Assembly (NCBI GenBank): GCA_007695225.1
Contig: REED01000106.1
Coordinates: 1 to 34,005, forward strand
DNA: 34,005 bases
Reading direction: 5' to 3'
Origin: Gemmatimonadales bacterium
GTDB taxonomy: Bacteria > Gemmatimonadota > Gemmatimonadetes > Longimicrobiales > Gaopeijiaceae
Under the pieces are notes generated by a model. The model was not told where the DNA came from, did no database searches, and saw only the letters and a list, made by a program, of their open reading frames with translations. Positions 24,389 through 32,549 of this stretch are shown piece after piece. Both the position numbers and the translations under genes were made by a program. Numbering within the stretch: the first letter of the stretch is position 1; each line of letters begins with the position of its first letter.

Positions 24389-26127
24389 CGATCACCTCGT
24401 CGTTCATGGACGATCCGACCATCCACGATGGTCAGATCCACGCGGACCGCTTGGAGCTCCGATGGCTCCACCCCGAGGGGGTTGCGGTCCAGGACCACCA
24501 GGTCGGCCAGAAATCCCTCGGCCACCCGGCCCTTCACCTCTTCTTTACCCTCAGCCCACGCATTGTTCACCGTGTAGGCCCGGAGGGCGGTCTCCGCATC
24601 GATCCGCTCCTCGGGGATCCAACCCCCCACCGGTTCGCCCTCGGGGGTCTGACGGGCCACGGCGGCGTACATCCCCATGAGGGGATTCGCCGTGTACCAG
24701 GACGCCTGGGTGCCGGGCCAGTCGCTCCCGAAGGAGAGGCGCACCCCGGCGTCGTGAAGGGTCCGGAAGGCATAGGTCCACCGGATTCGCTCCGGGCCGA
24801 TCCGCTCTTCCATCCAGCGCATGTCGTCGATGGCGTGGAAGGGCTGGACCTCGGCGATGGCCCCCACCCGGGCCATTCGCTCCGCCGTCTCAGGGCCCCG
24901 GAGGTGTTGGGCATGGATGACCCGGAACCGCCGGTCGTCCCGGGGTCCGTTCACCTCCTCCACCCGCTCGTAGAGCGCGAGGAGGGTGTCGATGGCGAAG
25001 TCTCCGATGGCGTGGACCTGGGGCCAGTATCCTGCCTCATCGGCCTCCAGGAGGAGGCGCTCCATGTTCCCCGGGGGGTTCATCATGTCCCGCCACACCC
25101 CGAAGCCCCCGGTGTGGTCGAAGGGTTCGTAGAACATGGCGGTGGAGGCCCCCATGATCCCGTCCACGAACCCCTTGAATCCTCCCAGGACGATCCACTC
25201 GGAGCCGAAATTCCGGGGGAGGCCCAGCGCCGCCTGGTGCTCGAACCGGTCCAGGGTGGGGCGGGCGTAGATGCGGGTGGTGAGTTCTCCTGCCTCCAGG
25301 AGGGCCTGGTAGACGGGGAACATGTCCGGCGGGGTGTTGTCGTGGATGGTGGTGACGCCGAACTGCCGGAGGTCTGCCAGGGCCTCCCGGGCCTCCGCCA
25401 GGCGCAGTTCCATGGACTTGGGCGGAATCACCTCCCGGATCCGGGACGCCGCCGCCGCATCCAGCCGGCCGGTGGCCTCCCCGTCGACGCATTCCACCCC
25501 CGACCAGCCGCAGTCCACAGCGGCTGCGTCCATGGCCGCAGCATTGGCCAGGAAGGCGGAGCGATCCCAGCGGTTCACCAGGACCGGGGTATCCGGGGTG
25601 AGGTCGTCGATCATCCCCCTGTCCGGGGAGAAGGGCTCCCGTGCTCCCCGGCCCTCCTCACCTGCGCTTCCCATCTCCCATTCCTCGTAGGCCCCCCAGT
25701 TGCCCCCGGTGATCCAACTTCCGGCGGGCATCCGTTCCACCGCCTCGCCGATCCGCCGACGGAGGCCCTCCTCGTCGGCCACGTCCAGGAGATTTGCTCC
25801 CAGGAGGAGCGCCCCCGCCGAATTGAAATGGGTGTGGTTGTCGATGAACCCGGGGGCCACGAATCGGCCATCCAGTTCCACTTCCCGGGTGTCGGGGCCC
25901 TTTAGGGCGTCCACTTCACCGCGGCTCCCCACCCCCACGATCCGATTCCCCCGGATGGCCACCGCCTCGGCCCGGGGATTCGCGTCGTCTCCGGTCCAGA
26001 CGGTGCCGCCGGTGAGAATCAGTTCCGCCACCCCGGCGCTCCCCTCTGGACCCCCAGGGACGCACCCTGCGAGCCCCAGGAGGAGAAGAGTGCTCAGGAT
26101 GACCCAGGGCTTCGTGGAGGGGGTCAT
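24385..26127 (-). CDS. Amidohydrolase (YtcJ-like, amidohydrolase family 3), predicted lipoprotein
   Basis: This is a metal-dependent hydrolase of the amidohydrolase superfamily, YtcJ-like branch; the substrate is unknown. In the 580-residue product the metal-binding FIDNHTHFNSAG (H-x-H) is visible. Later His-containing stretches VHAIGDFAIDTL and VIHAQHLRGPE follow, and then the aspartate motif LSFGSDWPGTQAS. ATG at 26127 is chosen because it begins a lipoprotein signal peptide (WVILSTLLLLGLAGC, Cys 22) and has GGGAG about ten bases upstream. An alternative start upstream would bury the signal. An envelope location would suggest work on an imported amide, ester or lactam-like compound. It is coupled to the FKBP gene. 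Confidence 0.9.
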   Translation of the reverse strand: MTPSTKPWVILSTLLLLGLAGCVPGGPEGSAGVAELILTGGTVWTGDDANPRAEAVAIRGNRIVGVGSRGEVDALKGPDTREVELDGRFVAPGFIDNHTHFNSAGALLLGANLLDVADEEGLRRRIGEAVERMPAGSWITGGNWGAYEEWEMGSAGEEGRGAREPFSPDRGMIDDLTPDTPVLVNRWDRSAFLANAAAMDAAAVDCGWSGVECVDGEATGRLDAAAASRIREVIPPKSMELRLAEAREALADLRQFGVTTIHDNTPPDMFPVYQALLEAGELTTRIYARPTLDRFEHQAALGLPRNFGSEWIVLGGFKGFVDGIMGASTAMFYEPFDHTGGFGVWRDMMNPPGNMERLLLEADEAGYWPQVHAIGDFAIDTLLALYERVEEVNGPRDDRRFRVIHAQHLRGPETAERMARVGAIAEVQPFHAIDDMRWMEERIGPERIRWTYAFRTLHDAGVRLSFGSDWPGTQASWYTANPLMGMYAAVARQTPEGEPVGGWIPEERIDAETALRAYTVNNAWAEGKEEVKGRVAEGFLADLVVLDRNPLGVEPSELQAVRVDLTIVDGRIVHERRGDR

Positions 26128-26271
26128 GGTATGCCGGCTCCCATGGACGATGATGGGGAAGAGGCGGAGCATGGGGGCTCCCTGGCTTTTCCTGCCGGCG
26201 ACGAGCAGCGTCCCCAGGGGCTGAGGGGACACGCATCTATCCGGCTGTCCAGCACTCCTCAGGGGAGAAAC

Positions 26272-27042
26272 TCAGGCGTCCGACCCCACCGCCATCCCCA
26301 CCCCGCGAAGCGAGCCTCTCAGCACGTCCCGGTTCAACCGGGAAATGTAGTCCACGCTGATCCCCTTGGGACAGGCTTCTTGACAGGCGCCATGGTTGGT
26401 GCAGTTGCCGAACCCCTCGTCGTCGTGCTGCGCCGCCAGACCCAGCGCCCGCTCCAGGCGCTCGGGCTGACCCTGGGGGAGGTAGGACAGGTGTGCCGCC
26501 TTTGCCGCCGTGAAGAGCATGGCCGAGGCATTGGGGCAGGCGGCTACGCACGCACCGCAGCCGATGCAGGCGGCGGCATCGAAGGCTCGGTCGGCTTCGG
26601 GTTTCGGGACAGGCACCGCATTGGCGTCGGGGGCGCTTCCGGTCCGTACCGAAATGTACCCGCCCGCCTGCACGATACGGTCGAAGGCGGACCGATCCAC
26701 CACCAGGTCCTTCATCACCGGGAACGACTCGGCCCGCCAGGGCTCGATCCAGATCTCGTCACCGTCCTTGAAGGAGCGCATGTGGAGCTGGCAGGCGGTG
26801 ATGAGCTTGTCCGGGCCATGGGCGACCCCGTTGATCATCATGCCGCAGGAACCGCAGATGCCCTCGCGGCAGTCGTGCTCGAAGGCGACGGGCTCCCCTC
26901 CGTCTTGCGTGATGGTCTCGTTCACCAGGTCGAGCATGTCCAGGAAGGACATATCCCCGGAGATGTCCTGCGCAGGGTAGGTCTCGAAGCGTCCGCCGTC
27001 CCGGGGACCGGACTGACGCCAGACATGCAGAGTCAGGTTCAT
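26272..27042 (-). CDS. sdhB: Succinate dehydrogenase (or fumarate reductase) iron-sulfur subunit
   Basis: This electron-transfer subunit of complex II has 256 residues. The 2Fe-2S site is in [15 protein letters not shown] plus a following Cys in ITACQLH. The two further clusters are seen as [15 protein letters not shown] and [16 protein letters not shown]. The sequence style (HVWRQSGP at the N-terminus, Asn-Cys-Thr-Asn-His) is that of the non-classical enzymes found in Bacteroidota and relatives. Its ATG shares one base with the sdhA stop (TAATG). Direction (oxidation of succinate or reduction of fumarate) cannot be told from sequence; the aerobic context favours SDH. Confidence 0.95.
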   Translation of the reverse strand: MNLTLHVWRQSGPRDGGRFETYPAQDISGDMSFLDMLDLVNETITQDGGEPVAFEHDCREGICGSCGMMINGVAHGPDKLITACQLHMRSFKDGDEIWIEPWRAESFPVMKDLVVDRSAFDRIVQAGGYISVRTGSAPDANAVPVPKPEADRAFDAAACIGCGACVAACPNASAMLFTAAKAAHLSYLPQGQPERLERALGLAAQHDDEGFGNCTNHGACQEACPKGISVDYISRLNRDVLRGSLRGVGMAVGSDA

Positions 27043-28955
27043 TACTTGTAGCTCCTCTGGGAGAGGGGCACGTGTTCGAAGGTCAGGGGCTCCTTGTGTC
27101 GGATGGGCTCCTCACCCACCCCCTTGAATTCCCAGACCGCTCCGTGGGCGAACTCCTCGTCGTTCCGCTTGGCTTCGCCGTCCGCCGTGACGTGCTCCTC
27201 CCGGAAGTGGGCTCCGCACGATTCGTCCCGGCTGAGGGCGTCATGGCACATCACCTCGGAGAATTCCAGGAAGTCGGCCACCCGTCCTGCCTTCTCCAGG
27301 GACTGGTTCAAGTCTGCCCCACTTCCTGGCACCCGGACATCCTTCCAGAACTGCTCCCGGAGTTCGGGGAGCTTCTGGAGGGCTTCCTTCAGTCCGGCCT
27401 CATTCCGGGCCATCCCGCAGTGATTCCACATCAGGCGGCCCAGCTCCATATGGAAGGAGTCCACGCTCCGGCTCCCCTTGATCCCCAGGAGGCGCTCCTG
27501 CTTCTCGGTGACCTCCCGGACCGCGTCTTGTGCTGCGGCATGGTTCTCGTCCACCCCGCCCCGGGAATTTTCCGCCAGGAAATTCCCCACGGTGAGGGGG
27601 ATGATGAAGTAACCGTCCGCCAGTCCCTGCATCAGGGCGGAGGCCCCCAGGCGGTTGGCGCCGTGATCGGAGAAGTTGGCCTCGCCAATGGCGAAGAGGC
27701 CGGGAACGGTGGTCATGAGGTTGTAGTCCACCCAGAGGCCGCCCATGGTGTAGTGGGGCGCCGGGTAGATCCGCATGGGCACCCGATAGGGGTCCTCTCC
27801 GGTGATCTTCGCGTACATCTGGAAGAGGTTCCCATATCGCTCGGAGACCGCCTGTTTCCCCAGACGCTGGATGGCGTCCCGGAAGTCCAGGTATACCCCA
27901 TTCTTCATGGCACCAACCCCATGCCCGGCGTCCACCATCTCCTTGGCCCTGCGGGAGGCGATGTCCCGGGGAGAGAGGTTCCCGAAGGAGGGGTAGATCC
28001 GTTCCAGGTAGTAGTCCCGCTCACTGTCGGGGATCTGGTCCGCAGGACGGTTGTCTCCGGCCTTCTTCGGCACCCAGATCCGTCCGTCGTTGCGGAGGGA
28101 CTCGCTCATGAGGGTGAGCTTCGACTGGTATTCCCCACTCTGCGGAATGCAGGTGGGATGGATCTGGGTGAAGCAGGGGTTGGCGAAGCCGGCGCCCTTC
28201 TTCGTGGCGCGCCAAGCGGCGGTGACGTTGCACCCCTTGGCGTTGGTGGAGAGGAAGAAGGCATTGGAGTATCCGCCCGTCCCCAGTACCACGGCATCGG
28301 CCATGTGGGCTTCGATCTTTCCTGTTCCCAGGTGGCGGGTCACGATGCCCCGGGCCCGGCCGTCCACCACGATGACGTCCAGCATCTCGTGGCGGTTGTA
28401 CATCTTGACCGTGCCCGCAGCGATCTGCCGCTCCAGCGCCTGGTAGCAGCCCAGGAGGAGCTGCTGGCCCGTCTGGCCCCGGGCGTAGAAGGTCCGGGAC
28501 ACCTGGGCGCCACCGAAGGATCGATTGGCCAGAAGCCCCCCGTACTCCCGGGCGAATGGAACGCCCTGGGCCACAGCCTGATCGATGATGTTCAAGGAGA
28601 GCTCCGCCAGTCGATAGACGTTGGCCTCCCGAGACCGGAAATCACCCCCCTTCACGGTGTCGTAGAACAGGCGGAAGATGGAGTCTCCGTCCCCCTGGTA
28701 GTTCTTGGCGGCGTTGATGCCCCCCTGTGCCGCGATGGAGTGGGCCCTGCGGGGAGAGTCGTGGAAGGTGAAGCAGTGGACGTCATAGCCCAACTCGCCC
28801 ATGGTGGCGGCGCCGGCCCCACCGGCCAACCCCGTTCCCACCATGATCACCTTGTATTTCCGTTTGTTGGCCGGATTCACCAGCTTCATCTCGAACTGGT
28901 GCCGCGTCCACATCTCCGGGAGCGGATGATCCGGTATCCTGGCGTCAAGATCCAT
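27042..28955 (-). CDS. sdhA: Succinate dehydrogenase (or fumarate reductase) flavoprotein subunit
   Basis: This is the catalytic subunit of complex II, 637 residues. The FAD-binding Rossmann motif is [38 protein letters not shown] includes the covalent-FAD region. Active-site stretches are [26 protein letters not shown] and [21 protein letters not shown]. The C-terminal helical domain carries [11 protein letters not shown]. Features match the non-classical type that pairs with a single fused cytochrome b subunit, which is what lies upstream. AGAAGGGG just before the ATG, with GGAGG a little further upstream, serves as ribosome-binding sequence. Confidence 0.96.
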   Translation of the reverse strand: MDLDARIPDHPLPEMWTRHQFEMKLVNPANKRKYKVIMVGTGLAGGAGAATMGELGYDVHCFTFHDSPRRAHSIAAQGGINAAKNYQGDGDSIFRLFYDTVKGGDFRSREANVYRLAELSLNIIDQAVAQGVPFAREYGGLLANRSFGGAQVSRTFYARGQTGQQLLLGCYQALERQIAAGTVKMYNRHEMLDVIVVDGRARGIVTRHLGTGKIEAHMADAVVLGTGGYSNAFFLSTNAKGCNVTAAWRATKKGAGFANPCFTQIHPTCIPQSGEYQSKLTLMSESLRNDGRIWVPKKAGDNRPADQIPDSERDYYLERIYPSFGNLSPRDIASRRAKEMVDAGHGVGAMKNGVYLDFRDAIQRLGKQAVSERYGNLFQMYAKITGEDPYRVPMRIYPAPHYTMGGLWVDYNLMTTVPGLFAIGEANFSDHGANRLGASALMQGLADGYFIIPLTVGNFLAENSRGGVDENHAAAQDAVREVTEKQERLLGIKGSRSVDSFHMELGRLMWNHCGMARNEAGLKEALQKLPELREQFWKDVRVPGSGADLNQSLEKAGRVADFLEFSEVMCHDALSRDESCGAHFREEHVTADGEAKRNDEEFAHGAVWEFKGVGEEPIRHKEPLTFEHVPLSQRSYK

Positions 28956-29006
28956 ATCCCCTTCTGCCTCCAGGGTTGAATGGTACGGTCGGAAGACCGG
29001 CCATCA

Positions 29007-29702
29007 TTACAGGGTCAGAATGCGAGTGAGAACGGCCACCGGCACGATGGCGTACCCGACGAAGAGGCCGACCGCGACCACGGCCGCCAGCGGTCTCCGA
29101 ATCCGATTCACCCGGGGGTTCTGGACGCCCAGGGTGGAGAAGACGCTCCAGAGACCGTGGTACAGATGGAGGCACAACGCCCCGACCGCGACCACGTAGA
29201 AGAGCGCGACCGGCAACGATTGGAATCCGGTCACCAGGTTGGCATACACCGACCCGTATTCGAAGTCGGGGTGGACGCTCCCGGTGGTGAAGTGGAGGAT
29301 GTGGTAGATCACGAAGAGGATGATGATGACGCCCCCCCAGCGCATGGTCCGGGAGGCGTAACTGAAGACCTGGGAGGTCTCCTTCTTGTATCCCTTGGCC
29401 CGGGCCTGACGGCTCCTCTGCCAGAGTTGGAAGGCGGCCACCATATGGACTCCCACCGCACCCAGGAGGAGAATCCGAGCCACCCAGAGGACACCGTATT
29501 CCGGCACGATGGGATATCCCAGGCCCCGTAGGAACACGCCGTACTCATCCAGGGGGTGGACACCTGAGGCCCCCGTGGACTGAAAGACCTTGAGGTTCCC
29601 CAGCATGTGGCCTACGACGAAGCCGATGAGGAGGATCCCCGAGACGGCCATGAGGGCCTTCTTGCCGACCGAGGATCGGTACAGGGTGAGCACCCGACTC
29701 AT
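29007..29702 (-). CDS. sdhC: Succinate dehydrogenase cytochrome b558 membrane subunit
   Basis: This five-helix, diheme membrane anchor of complex II (b558 family, combining SdhC and SdhD) has 231 residues. Candidate heme-ligand His residues lie in FVVGHMLGNLKVF, VGVHMVAAFQLW, FVIYHILHFTTG and CLHLYHGLWSVFSTLG. ATG at 29702 is chosen because it directly starts the family sequence (SRVLTLYRSSVGKKALMAVSG) and has AAGGAG nine bases upstream. The open frame further upstream lacks homology. Gene order C-A-B is the usual one for this type. Confidence 0.94.
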   Translation of the reverse strand: MSRVLTLYRSSVGKKALMAVSGILLIGFVVGHMLGNLKVFQSTGASGVHPLDEYGVFLRGLGYPIVPEYGVLWVARILLLGAVGVHMVAAFQLWQRSRQARAKGYKKETSQVFSYASRTMRWGGVIIILFVIYHILHFTTGSVHPDFEYGSVYANLVTGFQSLPVALFYVVAVGALCLHLYHGLWSVFSTLGVQNPRVNRIRRPLAAVVAVGLFVGYAIVPVAVLTRILTL

Positions 29703-29798
29703 GGAAGCCTGCTCCTTCTCCGACCGAGAGGGGTGGGGTGGAGAGGAGCCTCCGAACAACCCGACACATCCCGGTCCTGGTTCAGTTGAGGACAAGAG

Positions 29799-29829
29799 CG
29801 GCCGGCACTCCCAGCAGGGATGCCGGCCG
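29799..29829 (-). terminator. Strong hairpin, possible terminator
   Basis: CGGCCGGCA (29799-29807) and TGCCGGCCG (29821-29829) pair perfectly, and the enclosed bases add a TCCC/GGGA stem with an AGCA loop. On the minus strand it follows the stop codon of a possible small ORF and is trailed by CTCTTGTCC rather than a true T-run. It could end that transcript or the sigma operon transcript, or act as a leader element of sdhC about 97 bp downstream. Confidence 0.45.
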
Positions 29830-29837
29830 GAGTCTGA

Positions 29838-29972
29838 TCAGCCCAGCATTGCGAGGGTGGAGGGCAGACCCGGATCCAACGTGACCCCTCCCCGTCCCAG
29901 CTCCATCCAGGCCGGACGCCGGGTCACAATGGCACCGTCGTTTTCGACCGATTTCCCCGAGATCATCCGCAT
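29838..29972 (-). CDS. Possible 44-residue small protein
   Basis: This frame begins MRMISGKSVENDG and ends ending-style STLAMLG, with no recognised domain; an in-frame TTG at 30059 would lengthen it to 73 residues. Support comes from layout. A promoter-like pair TTGACT (30050-30045) and TAGGTT (30027-30022) with 17-base spacing lies upstream, AGGA lies just before the ATG, and a strong hairpin follows the stop by nine bases. Such a frame may still be chance, and the unit could instead be a non-coding RNA. Confidence 0.25.
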   Translation of the reverse strand: MRMISGKSVENDGAIVTRRPAWMELGRGGVTLDPGLPSTLAMLG

Positions 29973-30204
29973 TCCTGGGCCCGTTTCCTGATTGAGTCTG
30001 AGGCGGTTGAATAGCCGACGGAACCTACCCGGGGGATGAGATGGAGTCAATGGAGGCAACCCATGTACGGGGCCATCTCGCAGGCTGCTCGCAGGGAGTG
30101 GAAAATACCTTCCGGGGCGACCGGGGTGCTCGAAAGGGAGCGAAAGGTGGGGTTGGGGGCCGGGGAGGCTGGGAGGGAGGTGTAACTGGCCCGCGAGTTG
30201 GAAG

Positions 30205-30228
30205 GCGGAACGTCGAGCGGAACGTCGA
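30205..30228. repeat. 12-bp perfect tandem duplication
   Basis: GCGGAACGTCGA occurs twice in direct succession (30205-30216 and 30217-30228), 15 bases beyond the stop codon of the Spy-like gene. It may be a simple replication-slippage duplication. Confidence 0.8.
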
Positions 30229-30242
30229 AGGGAGGATCTGTG

Positions 30243-30857
30243 CTATCGCTCAGAGTCTCCGTCCCCCTTCCCTCCCCCGTCGTCACCGTCCGTTCGCTCG
30301 CCGCGAGAACGGGTCCGAGTGTCAATCCGGCGGATCTGCTCCACCAGGTCCTCCCGAAGGAGCTGAAGGCCGATGACCTGGACGGCATCGAGGATCTCAA
30401 GGAGACGACGCTCCTCCTCCGTCTGGAGCTCCACTTCCCGTTCCCGCAGCGCTCGGGAGCGATCCAGAATGCGCTGGGCCTCGGATGGCTCCATACCCGC
30501 GCGTCCCTCGTCCCGGACCCGGGCCCGGAGGTCCCGCCGCTCCCTCATGATTTCATATCGGAGGGGACGGAACTCCCCCATGATGGCCTGAACCTGCTCC
30601 ATCTGCTGTGCGTCCAGGCCGAGTTCACGCACCATACGTCGCTCGTACTGGCGAATCACACGCTGCAACATGTCCTGTCGGGAGATCTCTCCGCTTCGGG
30701 GTGGCTCGGATTGCTGCGCCGGAAGGGCCATCGGTGTCCATGCGAGCCCCATGGCCAGTATCAGGACACAGCTCCAACGGCACCGGGGAACCGGACGGTC
30801 CATCACAGGCCGGTGCGTCCTGGATCGCGGAATTGGGTCTCCAAGGGGCATTACCAT
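30243..30857 (-). CDS. Spy/CpxP-like exported helical protein
   Basis: This is a 204-residue protein with a hydrophobic export signal near residues 27-45 (WSCVLILAMGLAWTPMALPAQ) followed by an almost wholly helical, Arg/Glu-rich domain. RELGLDAQQMEQVQAIMGEF and the following Arg-rich helices resemble the LTxxQ-type helices of Spy/CpxP/ZraP periplasmic proteins. The tail is Gly/Asp-rich. AGGAGG lies four bases before the ATG at 30857. A second ATG two codons later overlaps the anti-sigma stop (TAATG), and a third at 30803 gives a more ordinary signal peptide. It is third in the sigma/anti-sigma operon, so a stress-sensing or chaperone role is plausible but inferred. Confidence 0.65.
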   Translation of the reverse strand: MVMPLGDPIPRSRTHRPVMDRPVPRCRWSCVLILAMGLAWTPMALPAQQSEPPRSGEISRQDMLQRVIRQYERRMVRELGLDAQQMEQVQAIMGEFRPLRYEIMRERRDLRARVRDEGRAGMEPSEAQRILDRSRALREREVELQTEEERRLLEILDAVQVIGLQLLREDLVEQIRRIDTRTRSRGERTDGDDGGGKGDGDSER

Positions 30858-31345
30858 GTTTCCTCCTGCAGGAGGGCCAGGAGCATCTGTTCCGGAAGCG
30901 CTTCCAGAACCGGTGCTCCGGCCACGTACCATTCCTCGTCCTCCCAGTCTTGCATGCCTTCGTTCATGACCAGGGCGTCGAGGGGGCCGAAGGAGAGAGG
31001 CGGGTCCGCCTGGTGGGAGATCAGCCCCACACCGAGGGAGAGGATCAGGACAGCTGCGGCGGCCATCGAACCGCTCCACCAACCGGAGGGCGTGGGACCG
31101 TGGCGCGTCTTCACCAGAATGGCGGACAGGAGCTCTTGTGGCGGCTCAGGACGCGCCCTGGCCAGGCGTGCCATGAAGGCGGCCTCCCGGGCGCATTCGG
31201 CGCAGGTGGCGAGATGATGGGCCAGCGCCCCATCCCAGGGGTCCGATCCCTTGGCCGATCCCTGGGCACGGCTCGCCGCTCCACCCTCTGCGGAGAGGGG
31301 ACGGAGCGAACTCCGCTCCAGGGCGTCAGTGCAGTCCATCTTCAT
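30851..31345 (-). CDS. Zinc-binding anti-sigma factor, single-pass membrane protein
   Basis: This probable anti-sigma factor holds the neighbouring ECF sigma factor inactive at the inner membrane. The 164-residue product shows the ZAS motif H-x3-C-x2-C (His 44, Cys 48, Cys 51 in HHLATCAECAREAAF). A membrane segment at about 93-110 (SMAAAAVLILSLGVGLI) and a short acidic periplasmic tail rich in Asp, Glu and Trp follow. Its ATG lies 20 bases inside the end of the sigma gene, a typical coupled arrangement. The tail has no recognised sensor domain, leaving the signal unknown. Confidence 0.82.
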   Translation of the reverse strand: MKMDCTDALERSSLRPLSAEGGAASRAQGSAKGSDPWDGALAHHLATCAECAREAAFMARLARARPEPPQELLSAILVKTRHGPTPSGWWSGSMAAAAVLILSLGVGLISHQADPPLSFGPLDALVMNEGMQDWEDEEWYVAGAPVLEALPEQMLLALLQEETW

Positions 31346-31889
31346 CGAGCATCTCCCTGAGACGACGGATCCCGTGAAAGAAATTCACTCGGGCCGACCC
31401 CTCTGTGGAACCGGTGGCGATTCCCACCTCGCGAAAGCTGAGGCCGTCAAAAAGCCTCAGCGCCACGCTCAATCGCTGCTTCTCCGGCAGGTGAGCCAGG
31501 GCTGTTCGGATACGTTGGATCTCCGATTCCCTCACGGCATGGGTGTCGGGGAGGTCGTCGGGGTGGGGGAGGTCGGACGCACGGTGGAGGGACACCTCAA
31601 CCCGACGCTCGGTCTTCCGAAAACCCGCCCTGAGCTCATTGGTGGCAATGGCCAGGAGCCAGGTCCGGAAGCTGGACTCCCCTCGGAAGGAAGCCATTCC
31701 CCGGAAGGCCTTTACGAAGGTGTCCTGGGTCACGTCCGCAGCCCGTTCCTCGTCCCCTGTACGGGAAAGGACAAATCGGTAGACCATTGCATGGTGTCGC
31801 TCCGCCAGCATATCCAGGGCCATTCGATCTCCCGACAACGCCCGGGAGACGAGGTCGCCATCCTCGGCGGTTGAATGGGAATCGGTCAC
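31326..31889 (-). CDS. ECF-type RNA polymerase sigma factor
   Basis: This is a sigma70-family factor of the extracytoplasmic-function (group 4) class, 187 residues with the chosen start. Region 2 covers about 16-90, with EERAADVTQDTFVKAFRGM and FRTWLLAIATNELRAGFR. Region 4 covers about 120-178, with LAHLPEKQRLSVALRLFDGL and a helix-turn-helix FREVGIATGSTEGSARVNFF. The start is uncertain. GTG at 31889 precedes the first conserved residues but has no clear Shine-Dalgarno sequence; the frame runs further upstream, even into the HU gene. It heads a three-gene operon with its anti-sigma factor and a Spy-like protein. Confidence 0.9.
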   Translation of the reverse strand: MTDSHSTAEDGDLVSRALSGDRMALDMLAERHHAMVYRFVLSRTGDEERAADVTQDTFVKAFRGMASFRGESSFRTWLLAIATNELRAGFRKTERRVEVSLHRASDLPHPDDLPDTHAVRESEIQRIRTALAHLPEKQRLSVALRLFDGLSFREVGIATGSTEGSARVNFFHGIRRLREMLDEDGLH

Positions 31890-31926
31890 TGAACGTCGGA
31901 CGGAGGGGGGACGCGGTTCGTTAAAC

Positions 31927-31946
31927 GCCTCCTGCGGGAGGGAGGC
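31927..31946 (-). terminator. Short hairpin after the HU gene
   Basis: On the minus strand GCCTCC, an 8-base loop and GGAGGC form a hairpin followed by GTTTAA, about 70 bases after the HU stop codon. It is a modest candidate for an intrinsic terminator separating HU from the sigma operon. If the sigma gene uses an upstream start, this lies inside its coding sequence. Confidence 0.35.
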
Positions 31947-32016
31947 AATGGGTGCGGCCGCCAGGGACCGTCCCCTGGCCACAGGACGGACCCTGACGAT
32001 GGCATTCCCTGACCCC

Positions 32017-32319
32017 TCAGTCCTCCCGGAGACGACCCTTCCGGGCGACCCGGGTCCGGAGGTGCTTGGAGGGCTTGAAGATGGGTACATGGCGGGACGG
32101 AACCTCCACCGAGTCGCCGGTGCGGGGATTCCGGGCCATGCGGGACTTCCTCTTCCGGACCTTGAAGGTCCCGAACCCCCGGATCTCGATGTTTTCCCCT
32201 TCCGCCAGCGCTTGCTTGACGGCGTTCAGGAATCCATCCACCACCAGGGCGCAGTCCTTCTTGGTCACGCCGGGTCCAATGGCGTCGGCCACCTGTTCAA
32301 CGAGATCGGCTTTGGTCAT
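32017..32319 (-). CDS. HU/IHF-family DNA-binding protein
   Basis: This is a 100-residue nucleoid protein that bends DNA as a dimer. MTKADLVEQVADAI is the standard opening, followed by LVVDGFLNAVKQALAEGENI. IEIRGFGTFKVRKRKSRMAR and NPRTGDSVEVPSRHVPIFKP supply the beta arm with the Arg-Asn-Pro tip that intercalates in the minor groove. A charged C-terminus (VARKGRLRED) follows. ATG at 32319 has GGGGAG eight bases upstream. Distinguishing HU from IHF subunits by eye is not safe, so no gene symbol is given. Confidence 0.94.
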   Translation of the reverse strand: MTKADLVEQVADAIGPGVTKKDCALVVDGFLNAVKQALAEGENIEIRGFGTFKVRKRKSRMARNPRTGDSVEVPSRHVPIFKPSKHLRTRVARKGRLRED

Positions 32320-32385
32320 CCTGTCTCCCCTTGTTGCCGGGTCCGGCACCCAGCCGGGCACGGGTCTCGAAACGACGGTTCTGGA

Positions 32386-32408
32386 AGTGAACTCAATGAG
32401 AGTGAACT
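32386..32408. repeat. Direct repeat upstream of the HU gene
   Basis: AGTGAACT occurs at 32386-32393 and again at 32401-32408, a 15-base period, in the upstream region of the HU gene. On the gene's strand it reads AGTTCACT twice. It may be a paired regulator site or chance. Confidence 0.35.
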
Positions 32409-32549
32409 GTGCGGACGCTACGATGAAGATTTGGAAGGGGGCTTTCCCAGGCTTCGTCTTGAAACCAGGGCACAGCCGGTGATGGATCCGGGGATCATGC
32501 CAGGACCGATGCCGGCGAAGGGCAAGGGTACCCGGACCCAACCCGGACG

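Larger units (their letters stand above)
29703..30242. other. Intergenic region between the sigma operon and sdhC
   Basis: This 540-bp stretch holds the hairpin at 29799-29829, a possible small ORF, the weak promoter-like pair at 30022-30050, and a 12-bp tandem repeat at 30205-30228. Nothing else is recognised. The sdh operon promoter was not located with confidence. Confidence 0.5.

Noticed and set aside
27072-28979. Plus-strand open frame of over 600 codons opposite sdhA
   Set aside because: Shadow of sdhA; composition is atypical for protein and there is no start signal.
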